Source: Acidobacteriota bacterium
GTDB taxonomy: Bacteria; Acidobacteriota; Terriglobia; Versatilivoradales; Versatilivoraceae
Reading direction: 5' to 3'
Assembly (NCBI GenBank): GCA_022616615.1
Contig: JAKEER010000217.1
Span: forward strand, 1 to 32,565
DNA: 32,565 bases
How positions within the stretch are numbered: position 1 is the first letter of the stretch; each line of letters opens with the position of its first letter. The notes under the pieces were generated by a model. The model had not been told where the DNA came from, ran no database searches, and worked only from the letters and a program-made list of their open reading frames with translations. Below are positions 1 to 8,636 of the stretch, piece by piece. A program made the position numbers and the translations under genes.

Positions 1-52
1 CCGCGACCGCTGTCGCTGCGCGGCACATCCCCTCCGGTTCTCAGGGGAGCCA
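1..52. repeat. Right arm of a dispersed inverted-repeat element (family E), cut by the window start
   Basis: The segment with the words GCGCGGCAC, CCCCTCC and TCAGGGGAGCC closely matches 32383-32420 near the other end of the window, in the same orientation. A shorter match lies at 21094-21117. At 32216-32420 this sequence is the right arm of an inverted-repeat element, so the window seems to open inside another copy whose left arm is outside. No coding function is apparent. Confidence 0.6.
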
Positions 53-73
53 GAAAACCGTCCTATTCGGAGG

Positions 74-203
74 GCCAGACCGAAGGTCTGGCTGGCTCTC
101 TTTGTCCCCCCTACGAAGGGGACCACAGGGGTCTCAGCATTCTCGACACCCCCTGCCGCAAAAAGCGCGGCGTCCCCCCTTGTCAAGTCTTGTCAAGGGG
201 GAC
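74..203. repeat. Cluster of short hairpins; 204-455 holds nothing recognisable
   Basis: Three hairpins can be read. One is GCCAGACC/GGTCTGGC around a GAA loop at 74-92. The second is GTCCCC/GGGGAC at 104-123. The third is GTCCCCCCTTG paired with CAAGGGGGAC at 172-203. Similar CCCCTT...AAGGGG words occur at 8801-8820, 10760-10780 and 20003-20025, so this looks like a repeat-derived patch. From 204 to the start of the first gene at 456 I see no gene, RNA or clear promoter; reading frames there look like chance. Confidence 0.45.
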
Positions 204-455
204 AAAGGAGCCTCGACCGGCCCCGCCAATGTAGAAACTCCAGGGAAAGTCGGAGATTTTCCGCACATCGGGCGGCAAAGCCGCAGTCAGAATGGTTCTC
301 GGGCTCACTGGGGTTGTGCCGATCAGCAGATCGGCAGAAAATACGTCACCGTAATTGCGGAATTCTAGCAACACTCTTGAGAACCGCCTCAGCAAAAGGA
401 CGCCTTTAGCCCCCAGCCCAAGATGGGAGGGCTCCTGATTCTCAAGGAGGATATC

Positions 456-953
456 ATGTTTGAACTGAAACCTTTGTCCAGAGAAGCTGTTCCCGCAGCT
501 CTAGAGAAGGCCACGCGGTACAGGCTGCTGAACGAACCCGGCGAGGCGGAAAGCATTTGTCTCGACGTCCTGCAGGTCGATCCGGACAACCAGCAGGCCA
601 TTGTCATTCTGCTGCTAGCGCTCACGGACCGCTTCGGCAGAGGATATGCTATCGGTTCGACCCAGGTCGAGGAAGTGCTGGCACGCCTCGCAGGCAACTA
701 CGAACAGAAGTACTATCACGGACTGATTTGCGAGCGGCGCGCCAAAGCGCAACTCCACCAGGGCGCTCCAGGGGCGACATTCGACGCTTATGAGTGGTTG
801 TGTGAAGCCATGCGGTGGTATGAAGAAGCCGAATCCCTTCGCCCCGCGGGCAATGACGATGCCCTGCTGCGCTGGAATGCCTGCGCTCGAATGATCATGG
901 GCAACCACCTCGCACCCCGCCAGGCGGAAGAGATGGAACCGATGTTGGAATAG
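456..953 (+). CDS. Tetratricopeptide-like hypothetical protein
   Basis: This encodes 165 residues. The start at 456 is chosen over an in-frame ATG at 423 because AAGGAGG (444-450) lies five bases before it. Residues 13-45 form an amphipathic helical pair with the TPR-like run EAESICLDVLQVDPDNQQAI, and a second helical pair with a PDN/PAGND-type turn lies near residues 120-150. There is no signal peptide or membrane segment, so a soluble protein is expected. TPR proteins usually act as protein-binding scaffolds; the partner cannot be inferred. It stands alone, with about 200 bp to the next gene on the same strand. I do not recognise a named family. Confidence 0.75.
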   Translation: MFELKPLSREAVPAALEKATRYRLLNEPGEAESICLDVLQVDPDNQQAIVILLLALTDRFGRGYAIGSTQVEEVLARLAGNYEQKYYHGLICERRAKAQLHQGAPGATFDAYEWLCEAMRWYEEAESLRPAGNDDALLRWNACARMIMGNHLAPRQAEEMEPMLE

Positions 954-967
954 GAAGGAATCAAGCT

Positions 968-1093
968 TTAGCGCCGGCCGATGATGATCTGCATGTCGTA
1001 ACGCGCCAACATCGCGGGTTGATGTGCTGAGAATAGCAGGTTATCGACAACGGCCGGGCCTCGCCGAAGGCAGGCCAGAAAAGGAGAGTTTTA
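968..1093 (-). other. Intergenic stretch with a possible C-terminal coding remnant
   Basis: Between 954 and 1156 no complete gene is visible. On the minus strand a 40-codon open stretch ending at a TAA (968-970) reads in a protein-like way near its end (DNLLFSAHQPAMLARYDMQ). It has no start codon or upstream extension. It may be a leftover C-terminus of a deleted gene or simply chance. Confidence 0.15.
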
Positions 1094-1156
1094 GAACGCA
1101 GGTTAAACTCCACTCCGCGTTCATCCGCGGCTGCCTTTCACTGAGGAGGTTGCCTG

Positions 1157-1567
1157 TTGGTCTATCTGTGGCTTTCCGATCTTGTCGTTGCAATCCATCT
1201 GGCCTATGCGGGCTTTGTTCTTTTCGGGTTCCTGGCCATCCTGCTCGGGTTGTTCTTTCCTTGGGCCTGGATCAGGAACCTCAAGTTCCGGAGCTGCCAC
1301 CTGCTTTGCGCGGCTCTGGTTGCGGTGGAAGCTTTCTGGGGCGTCACATGCCCGCTGACCGCGCTTGAGAACGTGCTCTTGGAACAAGGCGGAAGAGCAG
1401 GTCATCAGCGTTCGTTCATTGGAAGATGGATGAACAACCTCCTGTTTTACGAGGCTCCAGAAGAAATTTTCACGACCCTCTATGCCATACTGGCGTTTCT
1501 CGGCTTAGCCCTCTACACAAGACTACTCCGACATCGGCACTACAAGTGCGGGAGCAGTCACCCTTGA
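1157..1567 (+). CDS. DUF2784 family integral membrane protein
   Basis: The 136-residue protein has three to four hydrophobic segments (about 5-35, 45-65 and 100-120). It carries the DUF2784 signature: an N-terminal (L)xLxDLVVAIHLAYAGFVLF stretch, a central WGVTCPLTALEN motif, then a GFI/SFI-type segment before the last helix. The start is a TTG at 1157, supported by GAGGAGGT (1143-1150) seven bases upstream and by alignment with the family N-terminus; no ATG fits. The length is typical for DUF2784 proteins, which have no established function. It lies in a run of small plus-strand genes that do not form a tight operon. Confidence 0.85.
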   Translation: MVYLWLSDLVVAIHLAYAGFVLFGFLAILLGLFFPWAWIRNLKFRSCHLLCAALVAVEAFWGVTCPLTALENVLLEQGGRAGHQRSFIGRWMNNLLFYEAPEEIFTTLYAILAFLGLALYTRLLRHRHYKCGSSHP

Positions 1568-1580
1568 GTCTGTGAAAGCC

Positions 1581-1793
1581 TCACCCAAGCTGCTTTCCAG
1601 AGGCAGCCTTAGCCGAGCGATTGCCCGGTGCATCTCCTGCCGAGCCCAGCTTGAAAACCCAACTCGGCGGGAAGTAGTACGACTTGTCGCTCGCGCTGCC
1701 GCACTGACAGAAATACAGTCCATTTGCCAGAAGCACGCTGGAATTACACTGTCGACAGAAGCCAGCAACCTTTTCCGATTTACTTGACCTCAT
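1581..1793 (-). CDS. Possible small zinc-ribbon-like protein; otherwise empty intergenic DNA (1568-1995)
   Basis: A 70-residue minus-strand frame has Cys residues spaced like a treble-clef or zinc ribbon: CRQC, then a 13-residue hydrophobic linker ending LYF, then CQC. This is the only protein-like reading in the 428-bp gap between 1567 and 1996. Against it, the ribosome-binding site is weak and the C-terminal half looks low in information. I do not recognise a family and consider a chance ORF about as likely as a real gene. The rest of the gap shows no promoter or repeat I can support. Confidence 0.25.
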   Translation of the reverse strand: MRSSKSEKVAGFCRQCNSSVLLANGLYFCQCGSASDKSYYFPPSWVFKLGSAGDAPGNRSAKAASGKQLG

Positions 1794-1995
1794 GGCTGCG
1801 TCTCTCGGTTTTTGGTGGACAAAGTACGGCCAGCATTATTGCGGAAATCTTCCGCCGAAGCCAGCAGAATAGTCGAAGAGGAGGAAGGGCTGGCGTACCC
1901 AAGGAGACAGGCATCTGCAGTCCACCAGCGAAAGTGGCATTTGCGGCTTAAAGGCATAAAGGCAAAGAATTCATACGGGGTCAGAGGAGGACAAA

Positions 1996-2475
1996 ATGGA
2001 ATACGTTGCAAGGATGGTGTTGTGGCTCTTTGTTATCAACCTGGGTATCGCGTTCGGTGCCGGGTTATACGAAACACGGATCGTCGTTCGCCAGTGGCTC
2101 AGTGGGTCGCCGGAATCCGGATACCGTTGGAACGCTGAACTCGCACGTCAATCCAATACCGGCCTCAGGTTCTGGGTTTACGTCACAACCGTGCCGCTTA
2201 CTCTACTGACTCTGGGGAGTTTGGTGGCTGCCTGGTGGGCTGCAGTTGAAGTTCGCAATTGGTGGCTTGGCGCAGCCGCCGCCGCTCTCGTGGATCGAAT
2301 TATGACCTTCGCATACTTCATTCCGACAATGCTCGCACTAGTGCAGAACGACGCGATCCCACAATCAGAGGCCGTGGCCAGGGCAACGCAATGGGTAAGT
2401 CTGGGTTACGTGCGCCACGCCGCTACCCTGATCGCCTGGTTGGCAGCGTTGAAAGCGCTCAGTAAGCACGGCTGA
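1996..2475 (+). CDS. DUF1772-like four-helix membrane protein
   Basis: The 159-residue protein starts at an ATG preceded by AGAGGAGG (1983-1990). Four hydrophobic helices are visible at roughly 5-25, 55-85, 90-112 and 135-155. The loop after helix 1 (GLYETRIVVRQW) and the helix-3 FxYFIPTM motif resemble the DUF1772/anthrone-oxygenase-like membrane family, though the assignment rests on motif memory only. The downstream SnoaL-like gene begins 29 bp after its stop on the same strand, so the two are probably co-transcribed. No biochemical role can be assigned; small oxidative or stress-related functions have been proposed for relatives. Confidence 0.7.
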   Translation: MEYVARMVLWLFVINLGIAFGAGLYETRIVVRQWLSGSPESGYRWNAELARQSNTGLRFWVYVTTVPLTLLTLGSLVAAWWAAVEVRNWWLGAAAAALVDRIMTFAYFIPTMLALVQNDAIPQSEAVARATQWVSLGYVRHAATLIAWLAALKALSKHG

Positions 2476-2504
2476 GACACATTCCGGACGAAGGGAGAAG
2501 CAAC

Positions 2505-3008
2505 ATGAGTTCAGAGAGAATTCCGCAAATATCACGATCTGATGATGAAGCCGCCGTTCGTGCCCTTTACAAACAACTGATGGCTGGCTGGAACACAGGC
2601 AGTGGCGAAGCCTTTGCCGCTCCATTCGCCGAGGACAGTGATCTGATCGGTTTCGATGGCACGCACCTCAAAGGTCGGCACGCGATCGCTTCATTCCACC
2701 AGCCCTTGTTCGACAAATGGCTTAAAGGGACCCGGCTTGTGGGAGAGGTCAAGAGCGTGCGTTTCCTGAGTCCCGACGCGGCACTGATGCACGCTGTCGG
2801 CGGAACTGTGATGCGAGGAAAATCACAACCTTCGCCGGAGCGAGACTCCATTCAGACACTCGTCGCCATCAACCGCGACGGCAAATGGCGCTTTGCAGCA
2901 TTTCAGAATACAAGGATCAGGCCCATGGGCCGTAACGCTCGGGGTACCTTCATATGGCTGTTCACGGATTGGCTGTGGAAAATGTTCGGCTGCCAGGGCG
3001 GAGTGTAG
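2505..3008 (+). CDS. SgcJ/EcaC (SnoaL-like, DUF4440-type) protein
   Basis: The 167-residue soluble protein has the NTF2-like cone fold pattern of the SgcJ/EcaC family. An N-terminal helix (DDEAAVRALYKQLMAGWN) is followed by the signature FAAPFAEDSDLIGFDGTHLKG (as two adjacent motifs), a central helix with H and F residues, and a C-terminal strand set ending WRFAAFQNTR. The family is often annotated as oxidoreductase, but most members lack a proven reaction; ligand binding or small-molecule isomerisation is typical of the fold. The start is supported by GAAGGGAG eight bases upstream. It follows the membrane protein by 29 bp and is likely in the same transcript. Confidence 0.85.
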   Translation: MSSERIPQISRSDDEAAVRALYKQLMAGWNTGSGEAFAAPFAEDSDLIGFDGTHLKGRHAIASFHQPLFDKWLKGTRLVGEVKSVRFLSPDAALMHAVGGTVMRGKSQPSPERDSIQTLVAINRDGKWRFAAFQNTRIRPMGRNARGTFIWLFTDWLWKMFGCQGGV

Positions 3009-3144
3009 TTGTCGAGGTGACACTCATCCGTTGAACGCCTGCAACTTCACGGCCACCGCGGGTGAGTGCGCAACCCTGCCGTCATCTTGACACTCTGCTG
3101 GGCCTTCAGCCTTTCTGCGTTCTTAAAGGTAACACCCAGAATCC

Positions 3145-3174
3145 TTGCGACCTCACACTGGCGCGGAGTATACT
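3145..3174 (+). promoter_or_regulatory. Candidate sigma70-type promoter for the TonB-dependent receptor
   Basis: TTGCGA (3145-3150) and TATACT (3169-3174) are 18 bp apart. They lie in the 344-bp gap between the SnoaL-like gene and the receptor start at 3353, giving a leader of about 170 nt. No clear terminator or operator was seen in the gap. The assignment rests on consensus match only. Confidence 0.35.
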
Positions 3175-3352
3175 GACTACCACCTTTCCTTTCTATCAAG
3201 CATCTTGTGCAAAAACGAGACCCTATGTCAGCACAGGACAGAACGCTAGAGTAGATTGACCAATGCGTACAGGGCGAGCTAGCTTGCCCGGTCGACCGTG
3301 TCTTCCAAAGCCGAGTCCGGCTGGGCAATCTCGGAATTGTGAGGAGGATGAA

Positions 3353-6300
3353 ATGCGACGTGAAAAGACCTTTTGGACCACCATGTTGTGGTCGTGGAGT
3401 TTGCTGTGGCTGATGACCGGCCCGGTTTGGGGCCAAGCAACTCGCGGGGTGATCGTGGGGCGTGTTACCGATCCGTCCGCCGCAGTCGTGCACGGGGCCA
3501 AGGTCGCACTGCTGAATGAGAACACCGGTATTTCCACGGAGACCACTGCCAGCACAGGCGACTACACTTTTACCAACGTCGAACCCGGGATATACAAGGT
3601 GAGTGTCTCCGCACAGGGTTTTAAGACCGGCGTGGTGCGCAACGTCAACGTGTTCGTGGACCAGACGATTCGTGTGGACGTGAAGCTCGAGGTCGGCGAA
3701 GTTGCCACGCAAATAGAAGTCGAGGCCACCTTGCCGGTGGTCCAATCCGAGACCTCCTCGGTGGGCAGCGTCGTGGATGGCAGGCAGATTACCTCCTTGC
3801 CGCTGAATGGGAGGGCGGGGATTTTAGGGCTGATGATTTTGGCGCCAGGGGTACAGAAGGCGTCGATCAATCCCATGGTGGCAGGCGGCGCGTGGTTCGG
3901 AGCTGCCAACATGACCGTCGATGGAGTGGCCAACATTGACGTAGGCAATGAAAGAATTCTGCCCCTGGCCCCTTCGTTGGAGTCCATTGGGGAATTCAAA
4001 GTGATCGCCAATGGCGCTGCGGCGGAGTACGGGCGGGGAGGCTCCCAGGTTGTCGTGGTCAGCAAGTCGGGGACGAATGACGTTCATGGCAGCCTGTTCG
4101 CATTCAATCGCAACCGGGCGCTTTCCGCCAAGCACGTCTTTGCCACCCACTTGCCCAAGCCTTCCTTTAACAGGAATGAGTTTGGCGGCTCGGTGGGAGG
4201 GCCCATTATCCGCAATAAGCTGTTTTACTTTGGCAACTTTGAAGGGTTGCGGCGGCGCGTCTCCTCAACCACTGTGCATGCCATGCCCACGGTCGCGCTC
4301 AAGGCGGGCGACTTCAGCGGATTGGCCCCGATCCGGGATCCGTTTTCGGGGCAGCCGTTTCCCAATAATCGCATCCCGACCGAGCGCTTCAGCGCAGTGT
4401 CTCGCGAGCTACTGAAATTCACATCGGATCCAAACGGCCCAGGAACGGGCGCCGCCGGCCTCGGCAACAATTTTACGGTCAACGTGCCCACCCGGGAGAG
4501 CTATGACCGCTACTCGGTGCGGATCGATTCGCAACTCACCTCGAACGATAAGATCACCGGCCGGTTTTACCGTGCGGATAACGGGCCCTTCATTTCCGGC
4601 GTAGGCACCGGCACGGACAAATTCGGCAACTGGGGAGGATTCGGGACAGCGACTCGCAACGCGTTGGGATCGTACACACGTGTGATGTCGCCGACGATGG
4701 TCAATGAAGCGCGTTTCGGGTTCGTACATACCAACTATTTCCGGCAGCCGCAAAACTTCGACTTCGATCCCAGCAAGCTCATACCTGGACTGATCTCGCC
4801 CGTTTCCGGACTGGGTGGACTGCCGACTGTCAGCGTCACTGGCTTTCGCGGCTTCTTCGACCAGCCGGGATCGGGGGACCGGCAGCGTAGCTGGGAGGCT
4901 GCTGACACGCTGAGCTGGACCCGCCGCGCCCACACGATCAAGGCGGGCTTTGATTTCCAGCGTGCCTCCTCGTTCAATTTTCAAAACCCTCCTCCCATTC
5001 GCGGTACCTTCAATTTTGACGGGCGCTATAGCGGCCACCCGTTTGCTGATTTTCTGCTTGGTACCACGTCTGCGACCGGACGTGTCAGCAAAAACGTGGA
5101 AGCCGAGCCACAGAACAGCCGCTATGCGGCTTTTGTCCAGGACGACTGGAATGCCACGCCCAATCTGACTTTGAACCTGGGGCTGCGCTACGAATACGCG
5201 GGACTATTTGTGAACGGTCGCGGAGACATGGCGAACTTCTATCCCAATTTGGGAAAGGTTGTTGTGTTGCGCGGCACCGGTGAACCTCGGCTGCTGGCGA
5301 CGTTACCCATCGTCGACGGCCAGAGCGTGGGTCTGGATCCTGGAAACTATCTCAACAAAGACAGAAACAACTTTGCTCCACGCCTGGGCTTTGCCTTCCG
5401 GCCGTTCGGCACCACCCGGTTTGTCGTGCGGGGCAGCTATGGGATTTTCTACAACGTGATCGGCGGATATAGCGGGAATTTTCAAGTGGCATTGAATCCG
5501 CCATTCCTGGTGGCGGAAACCTTCGAGCCTGCTCCGGGAGCTGTGCCGTCGTTGACCTTTGAGAGAGCATTTCCAGGCGTGGGGAATATCCCCGCGAGTC
5601 CGGGCCTCAACGCGATTTCAGCCAACCGCCGAAACCCTTATCACCAGCAGTGGAATTTCACGCTGGAACATGAAGTTCTGCCGAACACCGCGGTGCGGGC
5701 TTCTTACGTCGGAAACAAAGGAACCCACCTGGAACGCTTGTTCAACCTGAACGATCCTCCGCCGGCCCCGGGCGCCGTACAGCCGCGCCGGCCGTACCAG
5801 CCGTTCGGCCCCATTACCTACTACGAATCCGGAAGGGACGCGATCACCCATCAGCTTCAATTAGGAGCTCTGCGGCGCTTCTCCTCAGGAGTGGCCTTTC
5901 AGTTCGAGTACCAGTTCACCAAGGCGCTCGGCGAGCAGATCCATATCCTGGCCCCGATGGACAACCGGAATACGCGCCTGGATCGTGGCAACCTCGATAC
6001 GATCCGGCAGCATTTCGCCGCAATCAACTACATCTATGACCTGCCGTTCGGGCGGGGAAAACGCTACCTATCCTCTACCTCAGGCCTAGCTGCCGCGCTG
6101 CTGGGCGGTTGGCAAATCGCGGGGATTTCCACCTTCGGCAGCGGTGAACCCTACTCGGTGACATTCACGAGCACGGTGCTGGGGTGGCCCAGCAGCAGAG
6201 CCGATATCATCGGCAACCCAAAGGTGAACGATCCGACGACTCAGCGCTGGTTTAATCCAACTGCCTTCGCAGTTCCGTCCCCATTCAACTATGGCAATTC

Positions 6301-6535
6301 GGCCCGAAACATGCTTTTTGGTCCCGGCTTCTTTAACTGGGATGCGGCTCTTTTCAAGAATACCCAGCTGACGGAAAGGCTCCGGTTGGAATTCCGGGCG
6401 GAGTTTTTCAACATCCTCAACCATCCAAACTTCGGCGTTCCGGCGAGCAATATCAGCGTGCCCGCTACGGTGGGGCGCATTTCCTCGGCGACCGACCCTC
6501 GAGACATTCAGTTCGGGCTGCGATTGGTGTTCTGA
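3353..6535 (+). CDS. Oar-like TonB-dependent outer membrane receptor with carboxypeptidase-regulatory domain
   Basis: The 1060-residue protein begins at ATG 3353, preceded by GAGGAGG (3341-3347). A 30-codon in-frame extension upstream is rejected because the signal peptide (MRREK, then a Trp/Leu-rich core, cut near VWG-QA at residue 27) starts here. Residues 31-112 form a Cna-B/carboxypeptidase-regulatory-like beta domain (GVIVGRVTDPSAA, then GDYTFTNVEPGIYKVSV). A plug follows with the typical acidobacterial SLPLNGR motif (148-154) and NGAAAEYGRGGSQVVVVSKSG. The rest is a long beta-barrel ending in LRLVF, with the C-terminal Phe recognised by the BAM complex. Such receptors are greatly expanded in Acidobacteria and are thought to import large glycans or peptides using TonB energy. 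No TonB/ExbBD or SusD-like partner is nearby, so the substrate is unknown. Confidence 0.95.
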   Translation: MRREKTFWTTMLWSWSLLWLMTGPVWGQATRGVIVGRVTDPSAAVVHGAKVALLNENTGISTETTASTGDYTFTNVEPGIYKVSVSAQGFKTGVVRNVNVFVDQTIRVDVKLEVGEVATQIEVEATLPVVQSETSSVGSVVDGRQITSLPLNGRAGILGLMILAPGVQKASINPMVAGGAWFGAANMTVDGVANIDVGNERILPLAPSLESIGEFKVIANGAAAEYGRGGSQVVVVSKSGTNDVHGSLFAFNRNRALSAKHVFATHLPKPSFNRNEFGGSVGGPIIRNKLFYFGNFEGLRRRVSSTTVHAMPTVALKAGDFSGLAPIRDPFSGQPFPNNRIPTERFSAVSRELLKFTSDPNGPGTGAAGLGNNFTVNVPTRESYDRYSVRIDSQLTSNDKITGRFYRADNGPFISGVGTGTDKFGNWGGFGTATRNALGSYTRVMSPTMVNEARFGFVHTNYFRQPQNFDFDPSKLIPGLISPVSGLGGLPTVSVTGFRGFFDQPGSGDRQRSWEAADTLSWTRRAHTIKAGFDFQRASSFNFQNPPPIRGTFNFDGRYSGHPFADFLLGTTSATGRVSKNVEAEPQNSRYAAFVQDDWNATPNLTLNLGLRYEYAGLFVNGRGDMANFYPNLGKVVVLRGTGEPRLLATLPIVDGQSVGLDPGNYLNKDRNNFAPRLGFAFRPFGTTRFVVRGSYGIFYNVIGGYSGNFQVALNPPFLVAETFEPAPGAVPSLTFERAFPGVGNIPASPGLNAISANRRNPYHQQWNFTLEHEVLPNTAVRASYVGNKGTHLERLFNLNDPPPAPGAVQPRRPYQPFGPITYYESGRDAITHQLQLGALRRFSSGVAFQFEYQFTKALGEQIHILAPMDNRNTRLDRGNLDTIRQHFAAINYIYDLPFGRGKRYLSSTSGLAAALLGGWQIAGISTFGSGEPYSVTFTSTVLGWPSSRADIIGNPKVNDPTTQRWFNPTAFAVPSPFNYGNSARNMLFGPGFFNWDAALFKNTQLTERLRLEFRAEFFNILNHPNFGVPASNISVPATVGRISSATDPRDIQFGLRLVF

Positions 6536-6597
6536 ATCCGGCGTCGGGCGCTCTGTTAAGGGTCCACGATAGTGGTGGGCGCCCGTCCGCGAGGGGT

Positions 6598-6859
6598 GGA
6601 GGTGTCGGACCAAGCCTCGGACCGTGTCTTCATCCTCCACAACCAATACCGTCTCTGATCCTCTGGCTATCGGATTCCGTGCGACTGAGGGTCGCGCGAT
6701 CTCGACCCAGGGCAAATAGATTTTGAACGTCGTGCCCCGACTTGGCTCGCCATAGACCCAGATGTGCCCTTCGCTCTGCTTGACAATGCCGTAAACGGTG
6801 ACGACCTAACCCGTTCCCTTTCCTTGCCCCTTAGTGGTGAAGAAGGGCTCAAAAATACG
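6598..6859 (-). pseudogene. Decayed fragment of a hybrid sensor histidine kinase (ATPase end plus receiver start)
   Basis: Reading the minus strand from 6859, the frame shows RIFEPFFTTKGQGKGTG, the F/G2-box region of a PAS-type histidine kinase. An in-frame TAG (6806-6808) then replaces the expected LGLS, followed by TVYGIVKQSEGHIWVYGEPS and TTFKIYLP. The frame next enters the first strand of a receiver domain, ETVLVVEDEDTVRGLVRHL, where similarity ends near 6598. Dimerisation, N-box and phosphoacceptor parts are missing on both sides. The fragment is non-functional. It lies in the 556-bp gap between the receptor and the cupin gene; the remainder of that gap, 6860-7091, shows no gene. Confidence 0.75.
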
Positions 6860-7091
6860 CGGCTTCCGACCTTGCCCTTTCTTTTGGTGCTGCCCGGTCG
6901 GCAACCTTTGGCTCACCCGGCTCACGGCTCGGCACGGGCAGCGACACCGCGCAGTCCGCCTCGGCTTGACCGCGGCGCCGCTCGTCCTGCTTAAAAACGC
7001 CGCGGTGGTGACGCTGGAGCCATTTGTGTCTGTGCTCGGCGCAAATTTCCCAACAGGGTGTTTTAGGCTAGTAAACAAAGTCTACGCCCGC

Positions 7092-7448
7092 TCAGTTGTA
7101 GTGGATCTCGAACCGCTTGTTCGTAATGAACACCACGGTGACGTCACCGCTAGCGCTGGCACCATGTTCCATCGTTGTGCCTTCAGGAAACCAAACAAAA
7201 CTTCCGGGCCCATAGCTGCCCGCATGGGTCACCAAGGTCCCTTCCAGCACAAACATTCCATGCGCGCATGGATGGGTATGCCGGGGATTGATGACGCCCG
7301 CGGGATATCGCACCAGCCGCACCTCCATTCCCGTCTCGGGATCTTCTATCAGGTTTTTGCGGTAAAGCGCCCGTCCGATCTTTTCGTTGAAGCGCTCCTC
7401 CCAAGGCATCGAGTTTGTGTCGATCGCAACTAAAGATTGGTTGGTCAT
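7092..7448 (-). CDS. Single-domain cupin protein
   Basis: The 118-residue protein starts at an ATG preceded by AAAGGAG on the minus strand. It is one conserved cupin barrel. Motif 1 is GVINPRHTHPCAHGMFVLEG (residues 51-70), giving metal-ligand candidates His57, His59 and His63. Motif 2 is GSFVWFPEG with His95. In the classical motif the third ligand position is Glu; here it is His63, as in some ChrR-like or dioxygenase-like cupins. The protein is probably a metal-dependent enzyme or small-molecule sensor, with substrate unknown. It lies 109 bp downstream of the sugar kinase on the same strand and could be read from the same transcript, though the gap is long enough for its own promoter. Confidence 0.85.
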   Translation of the reverse strand: MTNQSLVAIDTNSMPWEERFNEKIGRALYRKNLIEDPETGMEVRLVRYPAGVINPRHTHPCAHGMFVLEGTLVTHAGSYGPGSFVWFPEGTTMEHGASASGDVTVVFITNKRFEIHYN

Positions 7449-7557
7449 TAGTCTCCTTTGCAGATCGTCCTCGTCGTCGTACGAGGAATCATTTCATCCG
7501 TCGTAGCGCTGCCCCGGTGCAACATGGAATTCCTGATGGCTGGTGTTGAGGATGCTA

Positions 7558-8547
7558 TCAGACCGACGGATCATAGCTCCGGCTCAGGCGCTGCAACAAT
7601 TCCGGCGAGACCGTCACTTCCCCGTGCCGGAACGCCAGCATCACGGCGCCAACCAGCGGCGGGAAGGCCGGAGCCATGACGCGGGCTGCTGAATGCTGGG
7701 ACACCACGAATTCCCGGTAGGGCCTCCAGAGGAGATCGCCCGACTGGAAGACTCCCCCGACGCCTGAAAATGTTAGCGACGGCGGCACCTTCAATTTGCG
7801 GACTGCCGCGCAGGCCATGGCTCCGAGACCGCGTCCCGCCTCCTCGAAAATCTTTGCCGCCACGGCGTCGCCTGACATCGCCGCCGCAGCAACGGTGGAA
7901 CAGACACTGGCAATGCGCAGCTTGGGCGACACGTCGCGATAGACCGCTTGAGTGATCTCGGCGGCGTCGTGGATATCTAGGGCCTGTAGAAGCAAAGACG
8001 AAAGCCGTGTCACCGGCCGGGCGCCGTCGTGTTCCAGGGCCACGGCGGCCAGCGCCTGGCGCCCGATTTCATAGGCACTGCCCGGATCACCCAGCAGGTA
8101 TCCCCAACCACCGGCGCGTGCGCTTTCGCCGCTGGCATTCATCGCAAATGCAATCGAGCCCGTGCCGGCGATGACAATCACTCCTGACATCGATGGAATG
8201 GCGCCTGCTAGCGCTGTGCGGGCGTCGTGGTCAATCGAGATCTTTCGCACGGCGAACTGTTCCTGCACGACTTCGCAGTAGGTTTTCGCGGCAGGAGCCT
8301 CGGGTCCTGACACGCCAGAGAATCCTAGAAACGCGTGCTCCATCTCTGTCGCATCGGAAAATCCCGCTTGCGCCAACGCTTCGTGAATCGCCTCGTACAG
8401 AGCCTCTCTCGCATGCTGCCGGGTCGCTCCGTCTTTGAGGTGAATGGCTGGACCCCCTCGCCCCGCGCCGAGTACCTGTCCCGAAGCATCGGCCAGGATG
8501 CTCTTCGTGGCGGTTTGTCCCCCGTCGATGCCGAGAAAGAGTTTCAT
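7558..8547 (-). CDS. BadF/BadG/BcrA/BcrD-family ATPase, N-acetylglucosamine-kinase type
   Basis: The 329-residue protein has the ASKHA sugar-kinase layout. Phosphate-1 motif FLGIDGGQTATKSILAD spans 4-20, and the catalytic region SIDHDARTALAGA spans 104-116 with Asp108 as likely base. Phosphate-2 motif VIAGTGSIAFAM is at 125-136, GGWGYLLGDPGSAYEIG at 146-162, and adenosine motif SGVGGVFQSG lies near residue 265. These match bacterial and eukaryotic NagK-like kinases, which phosphorylate N-acetylglucosamine or related amino sugars using ATP. The exact sugar is not proven. No clear ribosome-binding site precedes the ATG. A DUF4091/GH123-like secreted protein is encoded divergently about 360 bp away, which is compatible with amino-sugar salvage. 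BadF-type CoA-dehydratase activators differ in carrying Fe-S cysteines, absent here. Confidence 0.85.
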   Translation of the reverse strand: MKLFLGIDGGQTATKSILADASGQVLGAGRGGPAIHLKDGATRQHAREALYEAIHEALAQAGFSDATEMEHAFLGFSGVSGPEAPAAKTYCEVVQEQFAVRKISIDHDARTALAGAIPSMSGVIVIAGTGSIAFAMNASGESARAGGWGYLLGDPGSAYEIGRQALAAVALEHDGARPVTRLSSLLLQALDIHDAAEITQAVYRDVSPKLRIASVCSTVAAAAMSGDAVAAKIFEEAGRGLGAMACAAVRKLKVPPSLTFSGVGGVFQSGDLLWRPYREFVVSQHSAARVMAPAFPPLVGAVMLAFRHGEVTVSPELLQRLSRSYDPSV

Positions 8548-8636
8548 GGTTGTGCTGTTACCAGTTCCGTGCTCTTGAAGTGTGAGACGCGCTAGCCTGC
8601 CTCACGCCCGGATTGCCCAGTGTAATCCAGGCGGTG

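Noticed and set aside
102-368. Short open frames in the first 455 bases
   Set aside because: They cross several hairpin repeats, show no protein family resemblance and lack ribosome-binding sites.
4409-5038. Minus-strand frames of up to 209 codons inside the TonB-dependent receptor
   Set aside because: They are shadows of a long, well-supported plus-strand gene with signal peptide, plug and barrel features.
7558-8547. BadF-type benzoyl-CoA reductase or dehydratase activator
   Set aside because: No Fe-S cluster cysteines of activator proteins are present; the GWGYLLGDPGSAYEIG motif fits sugar kinases.
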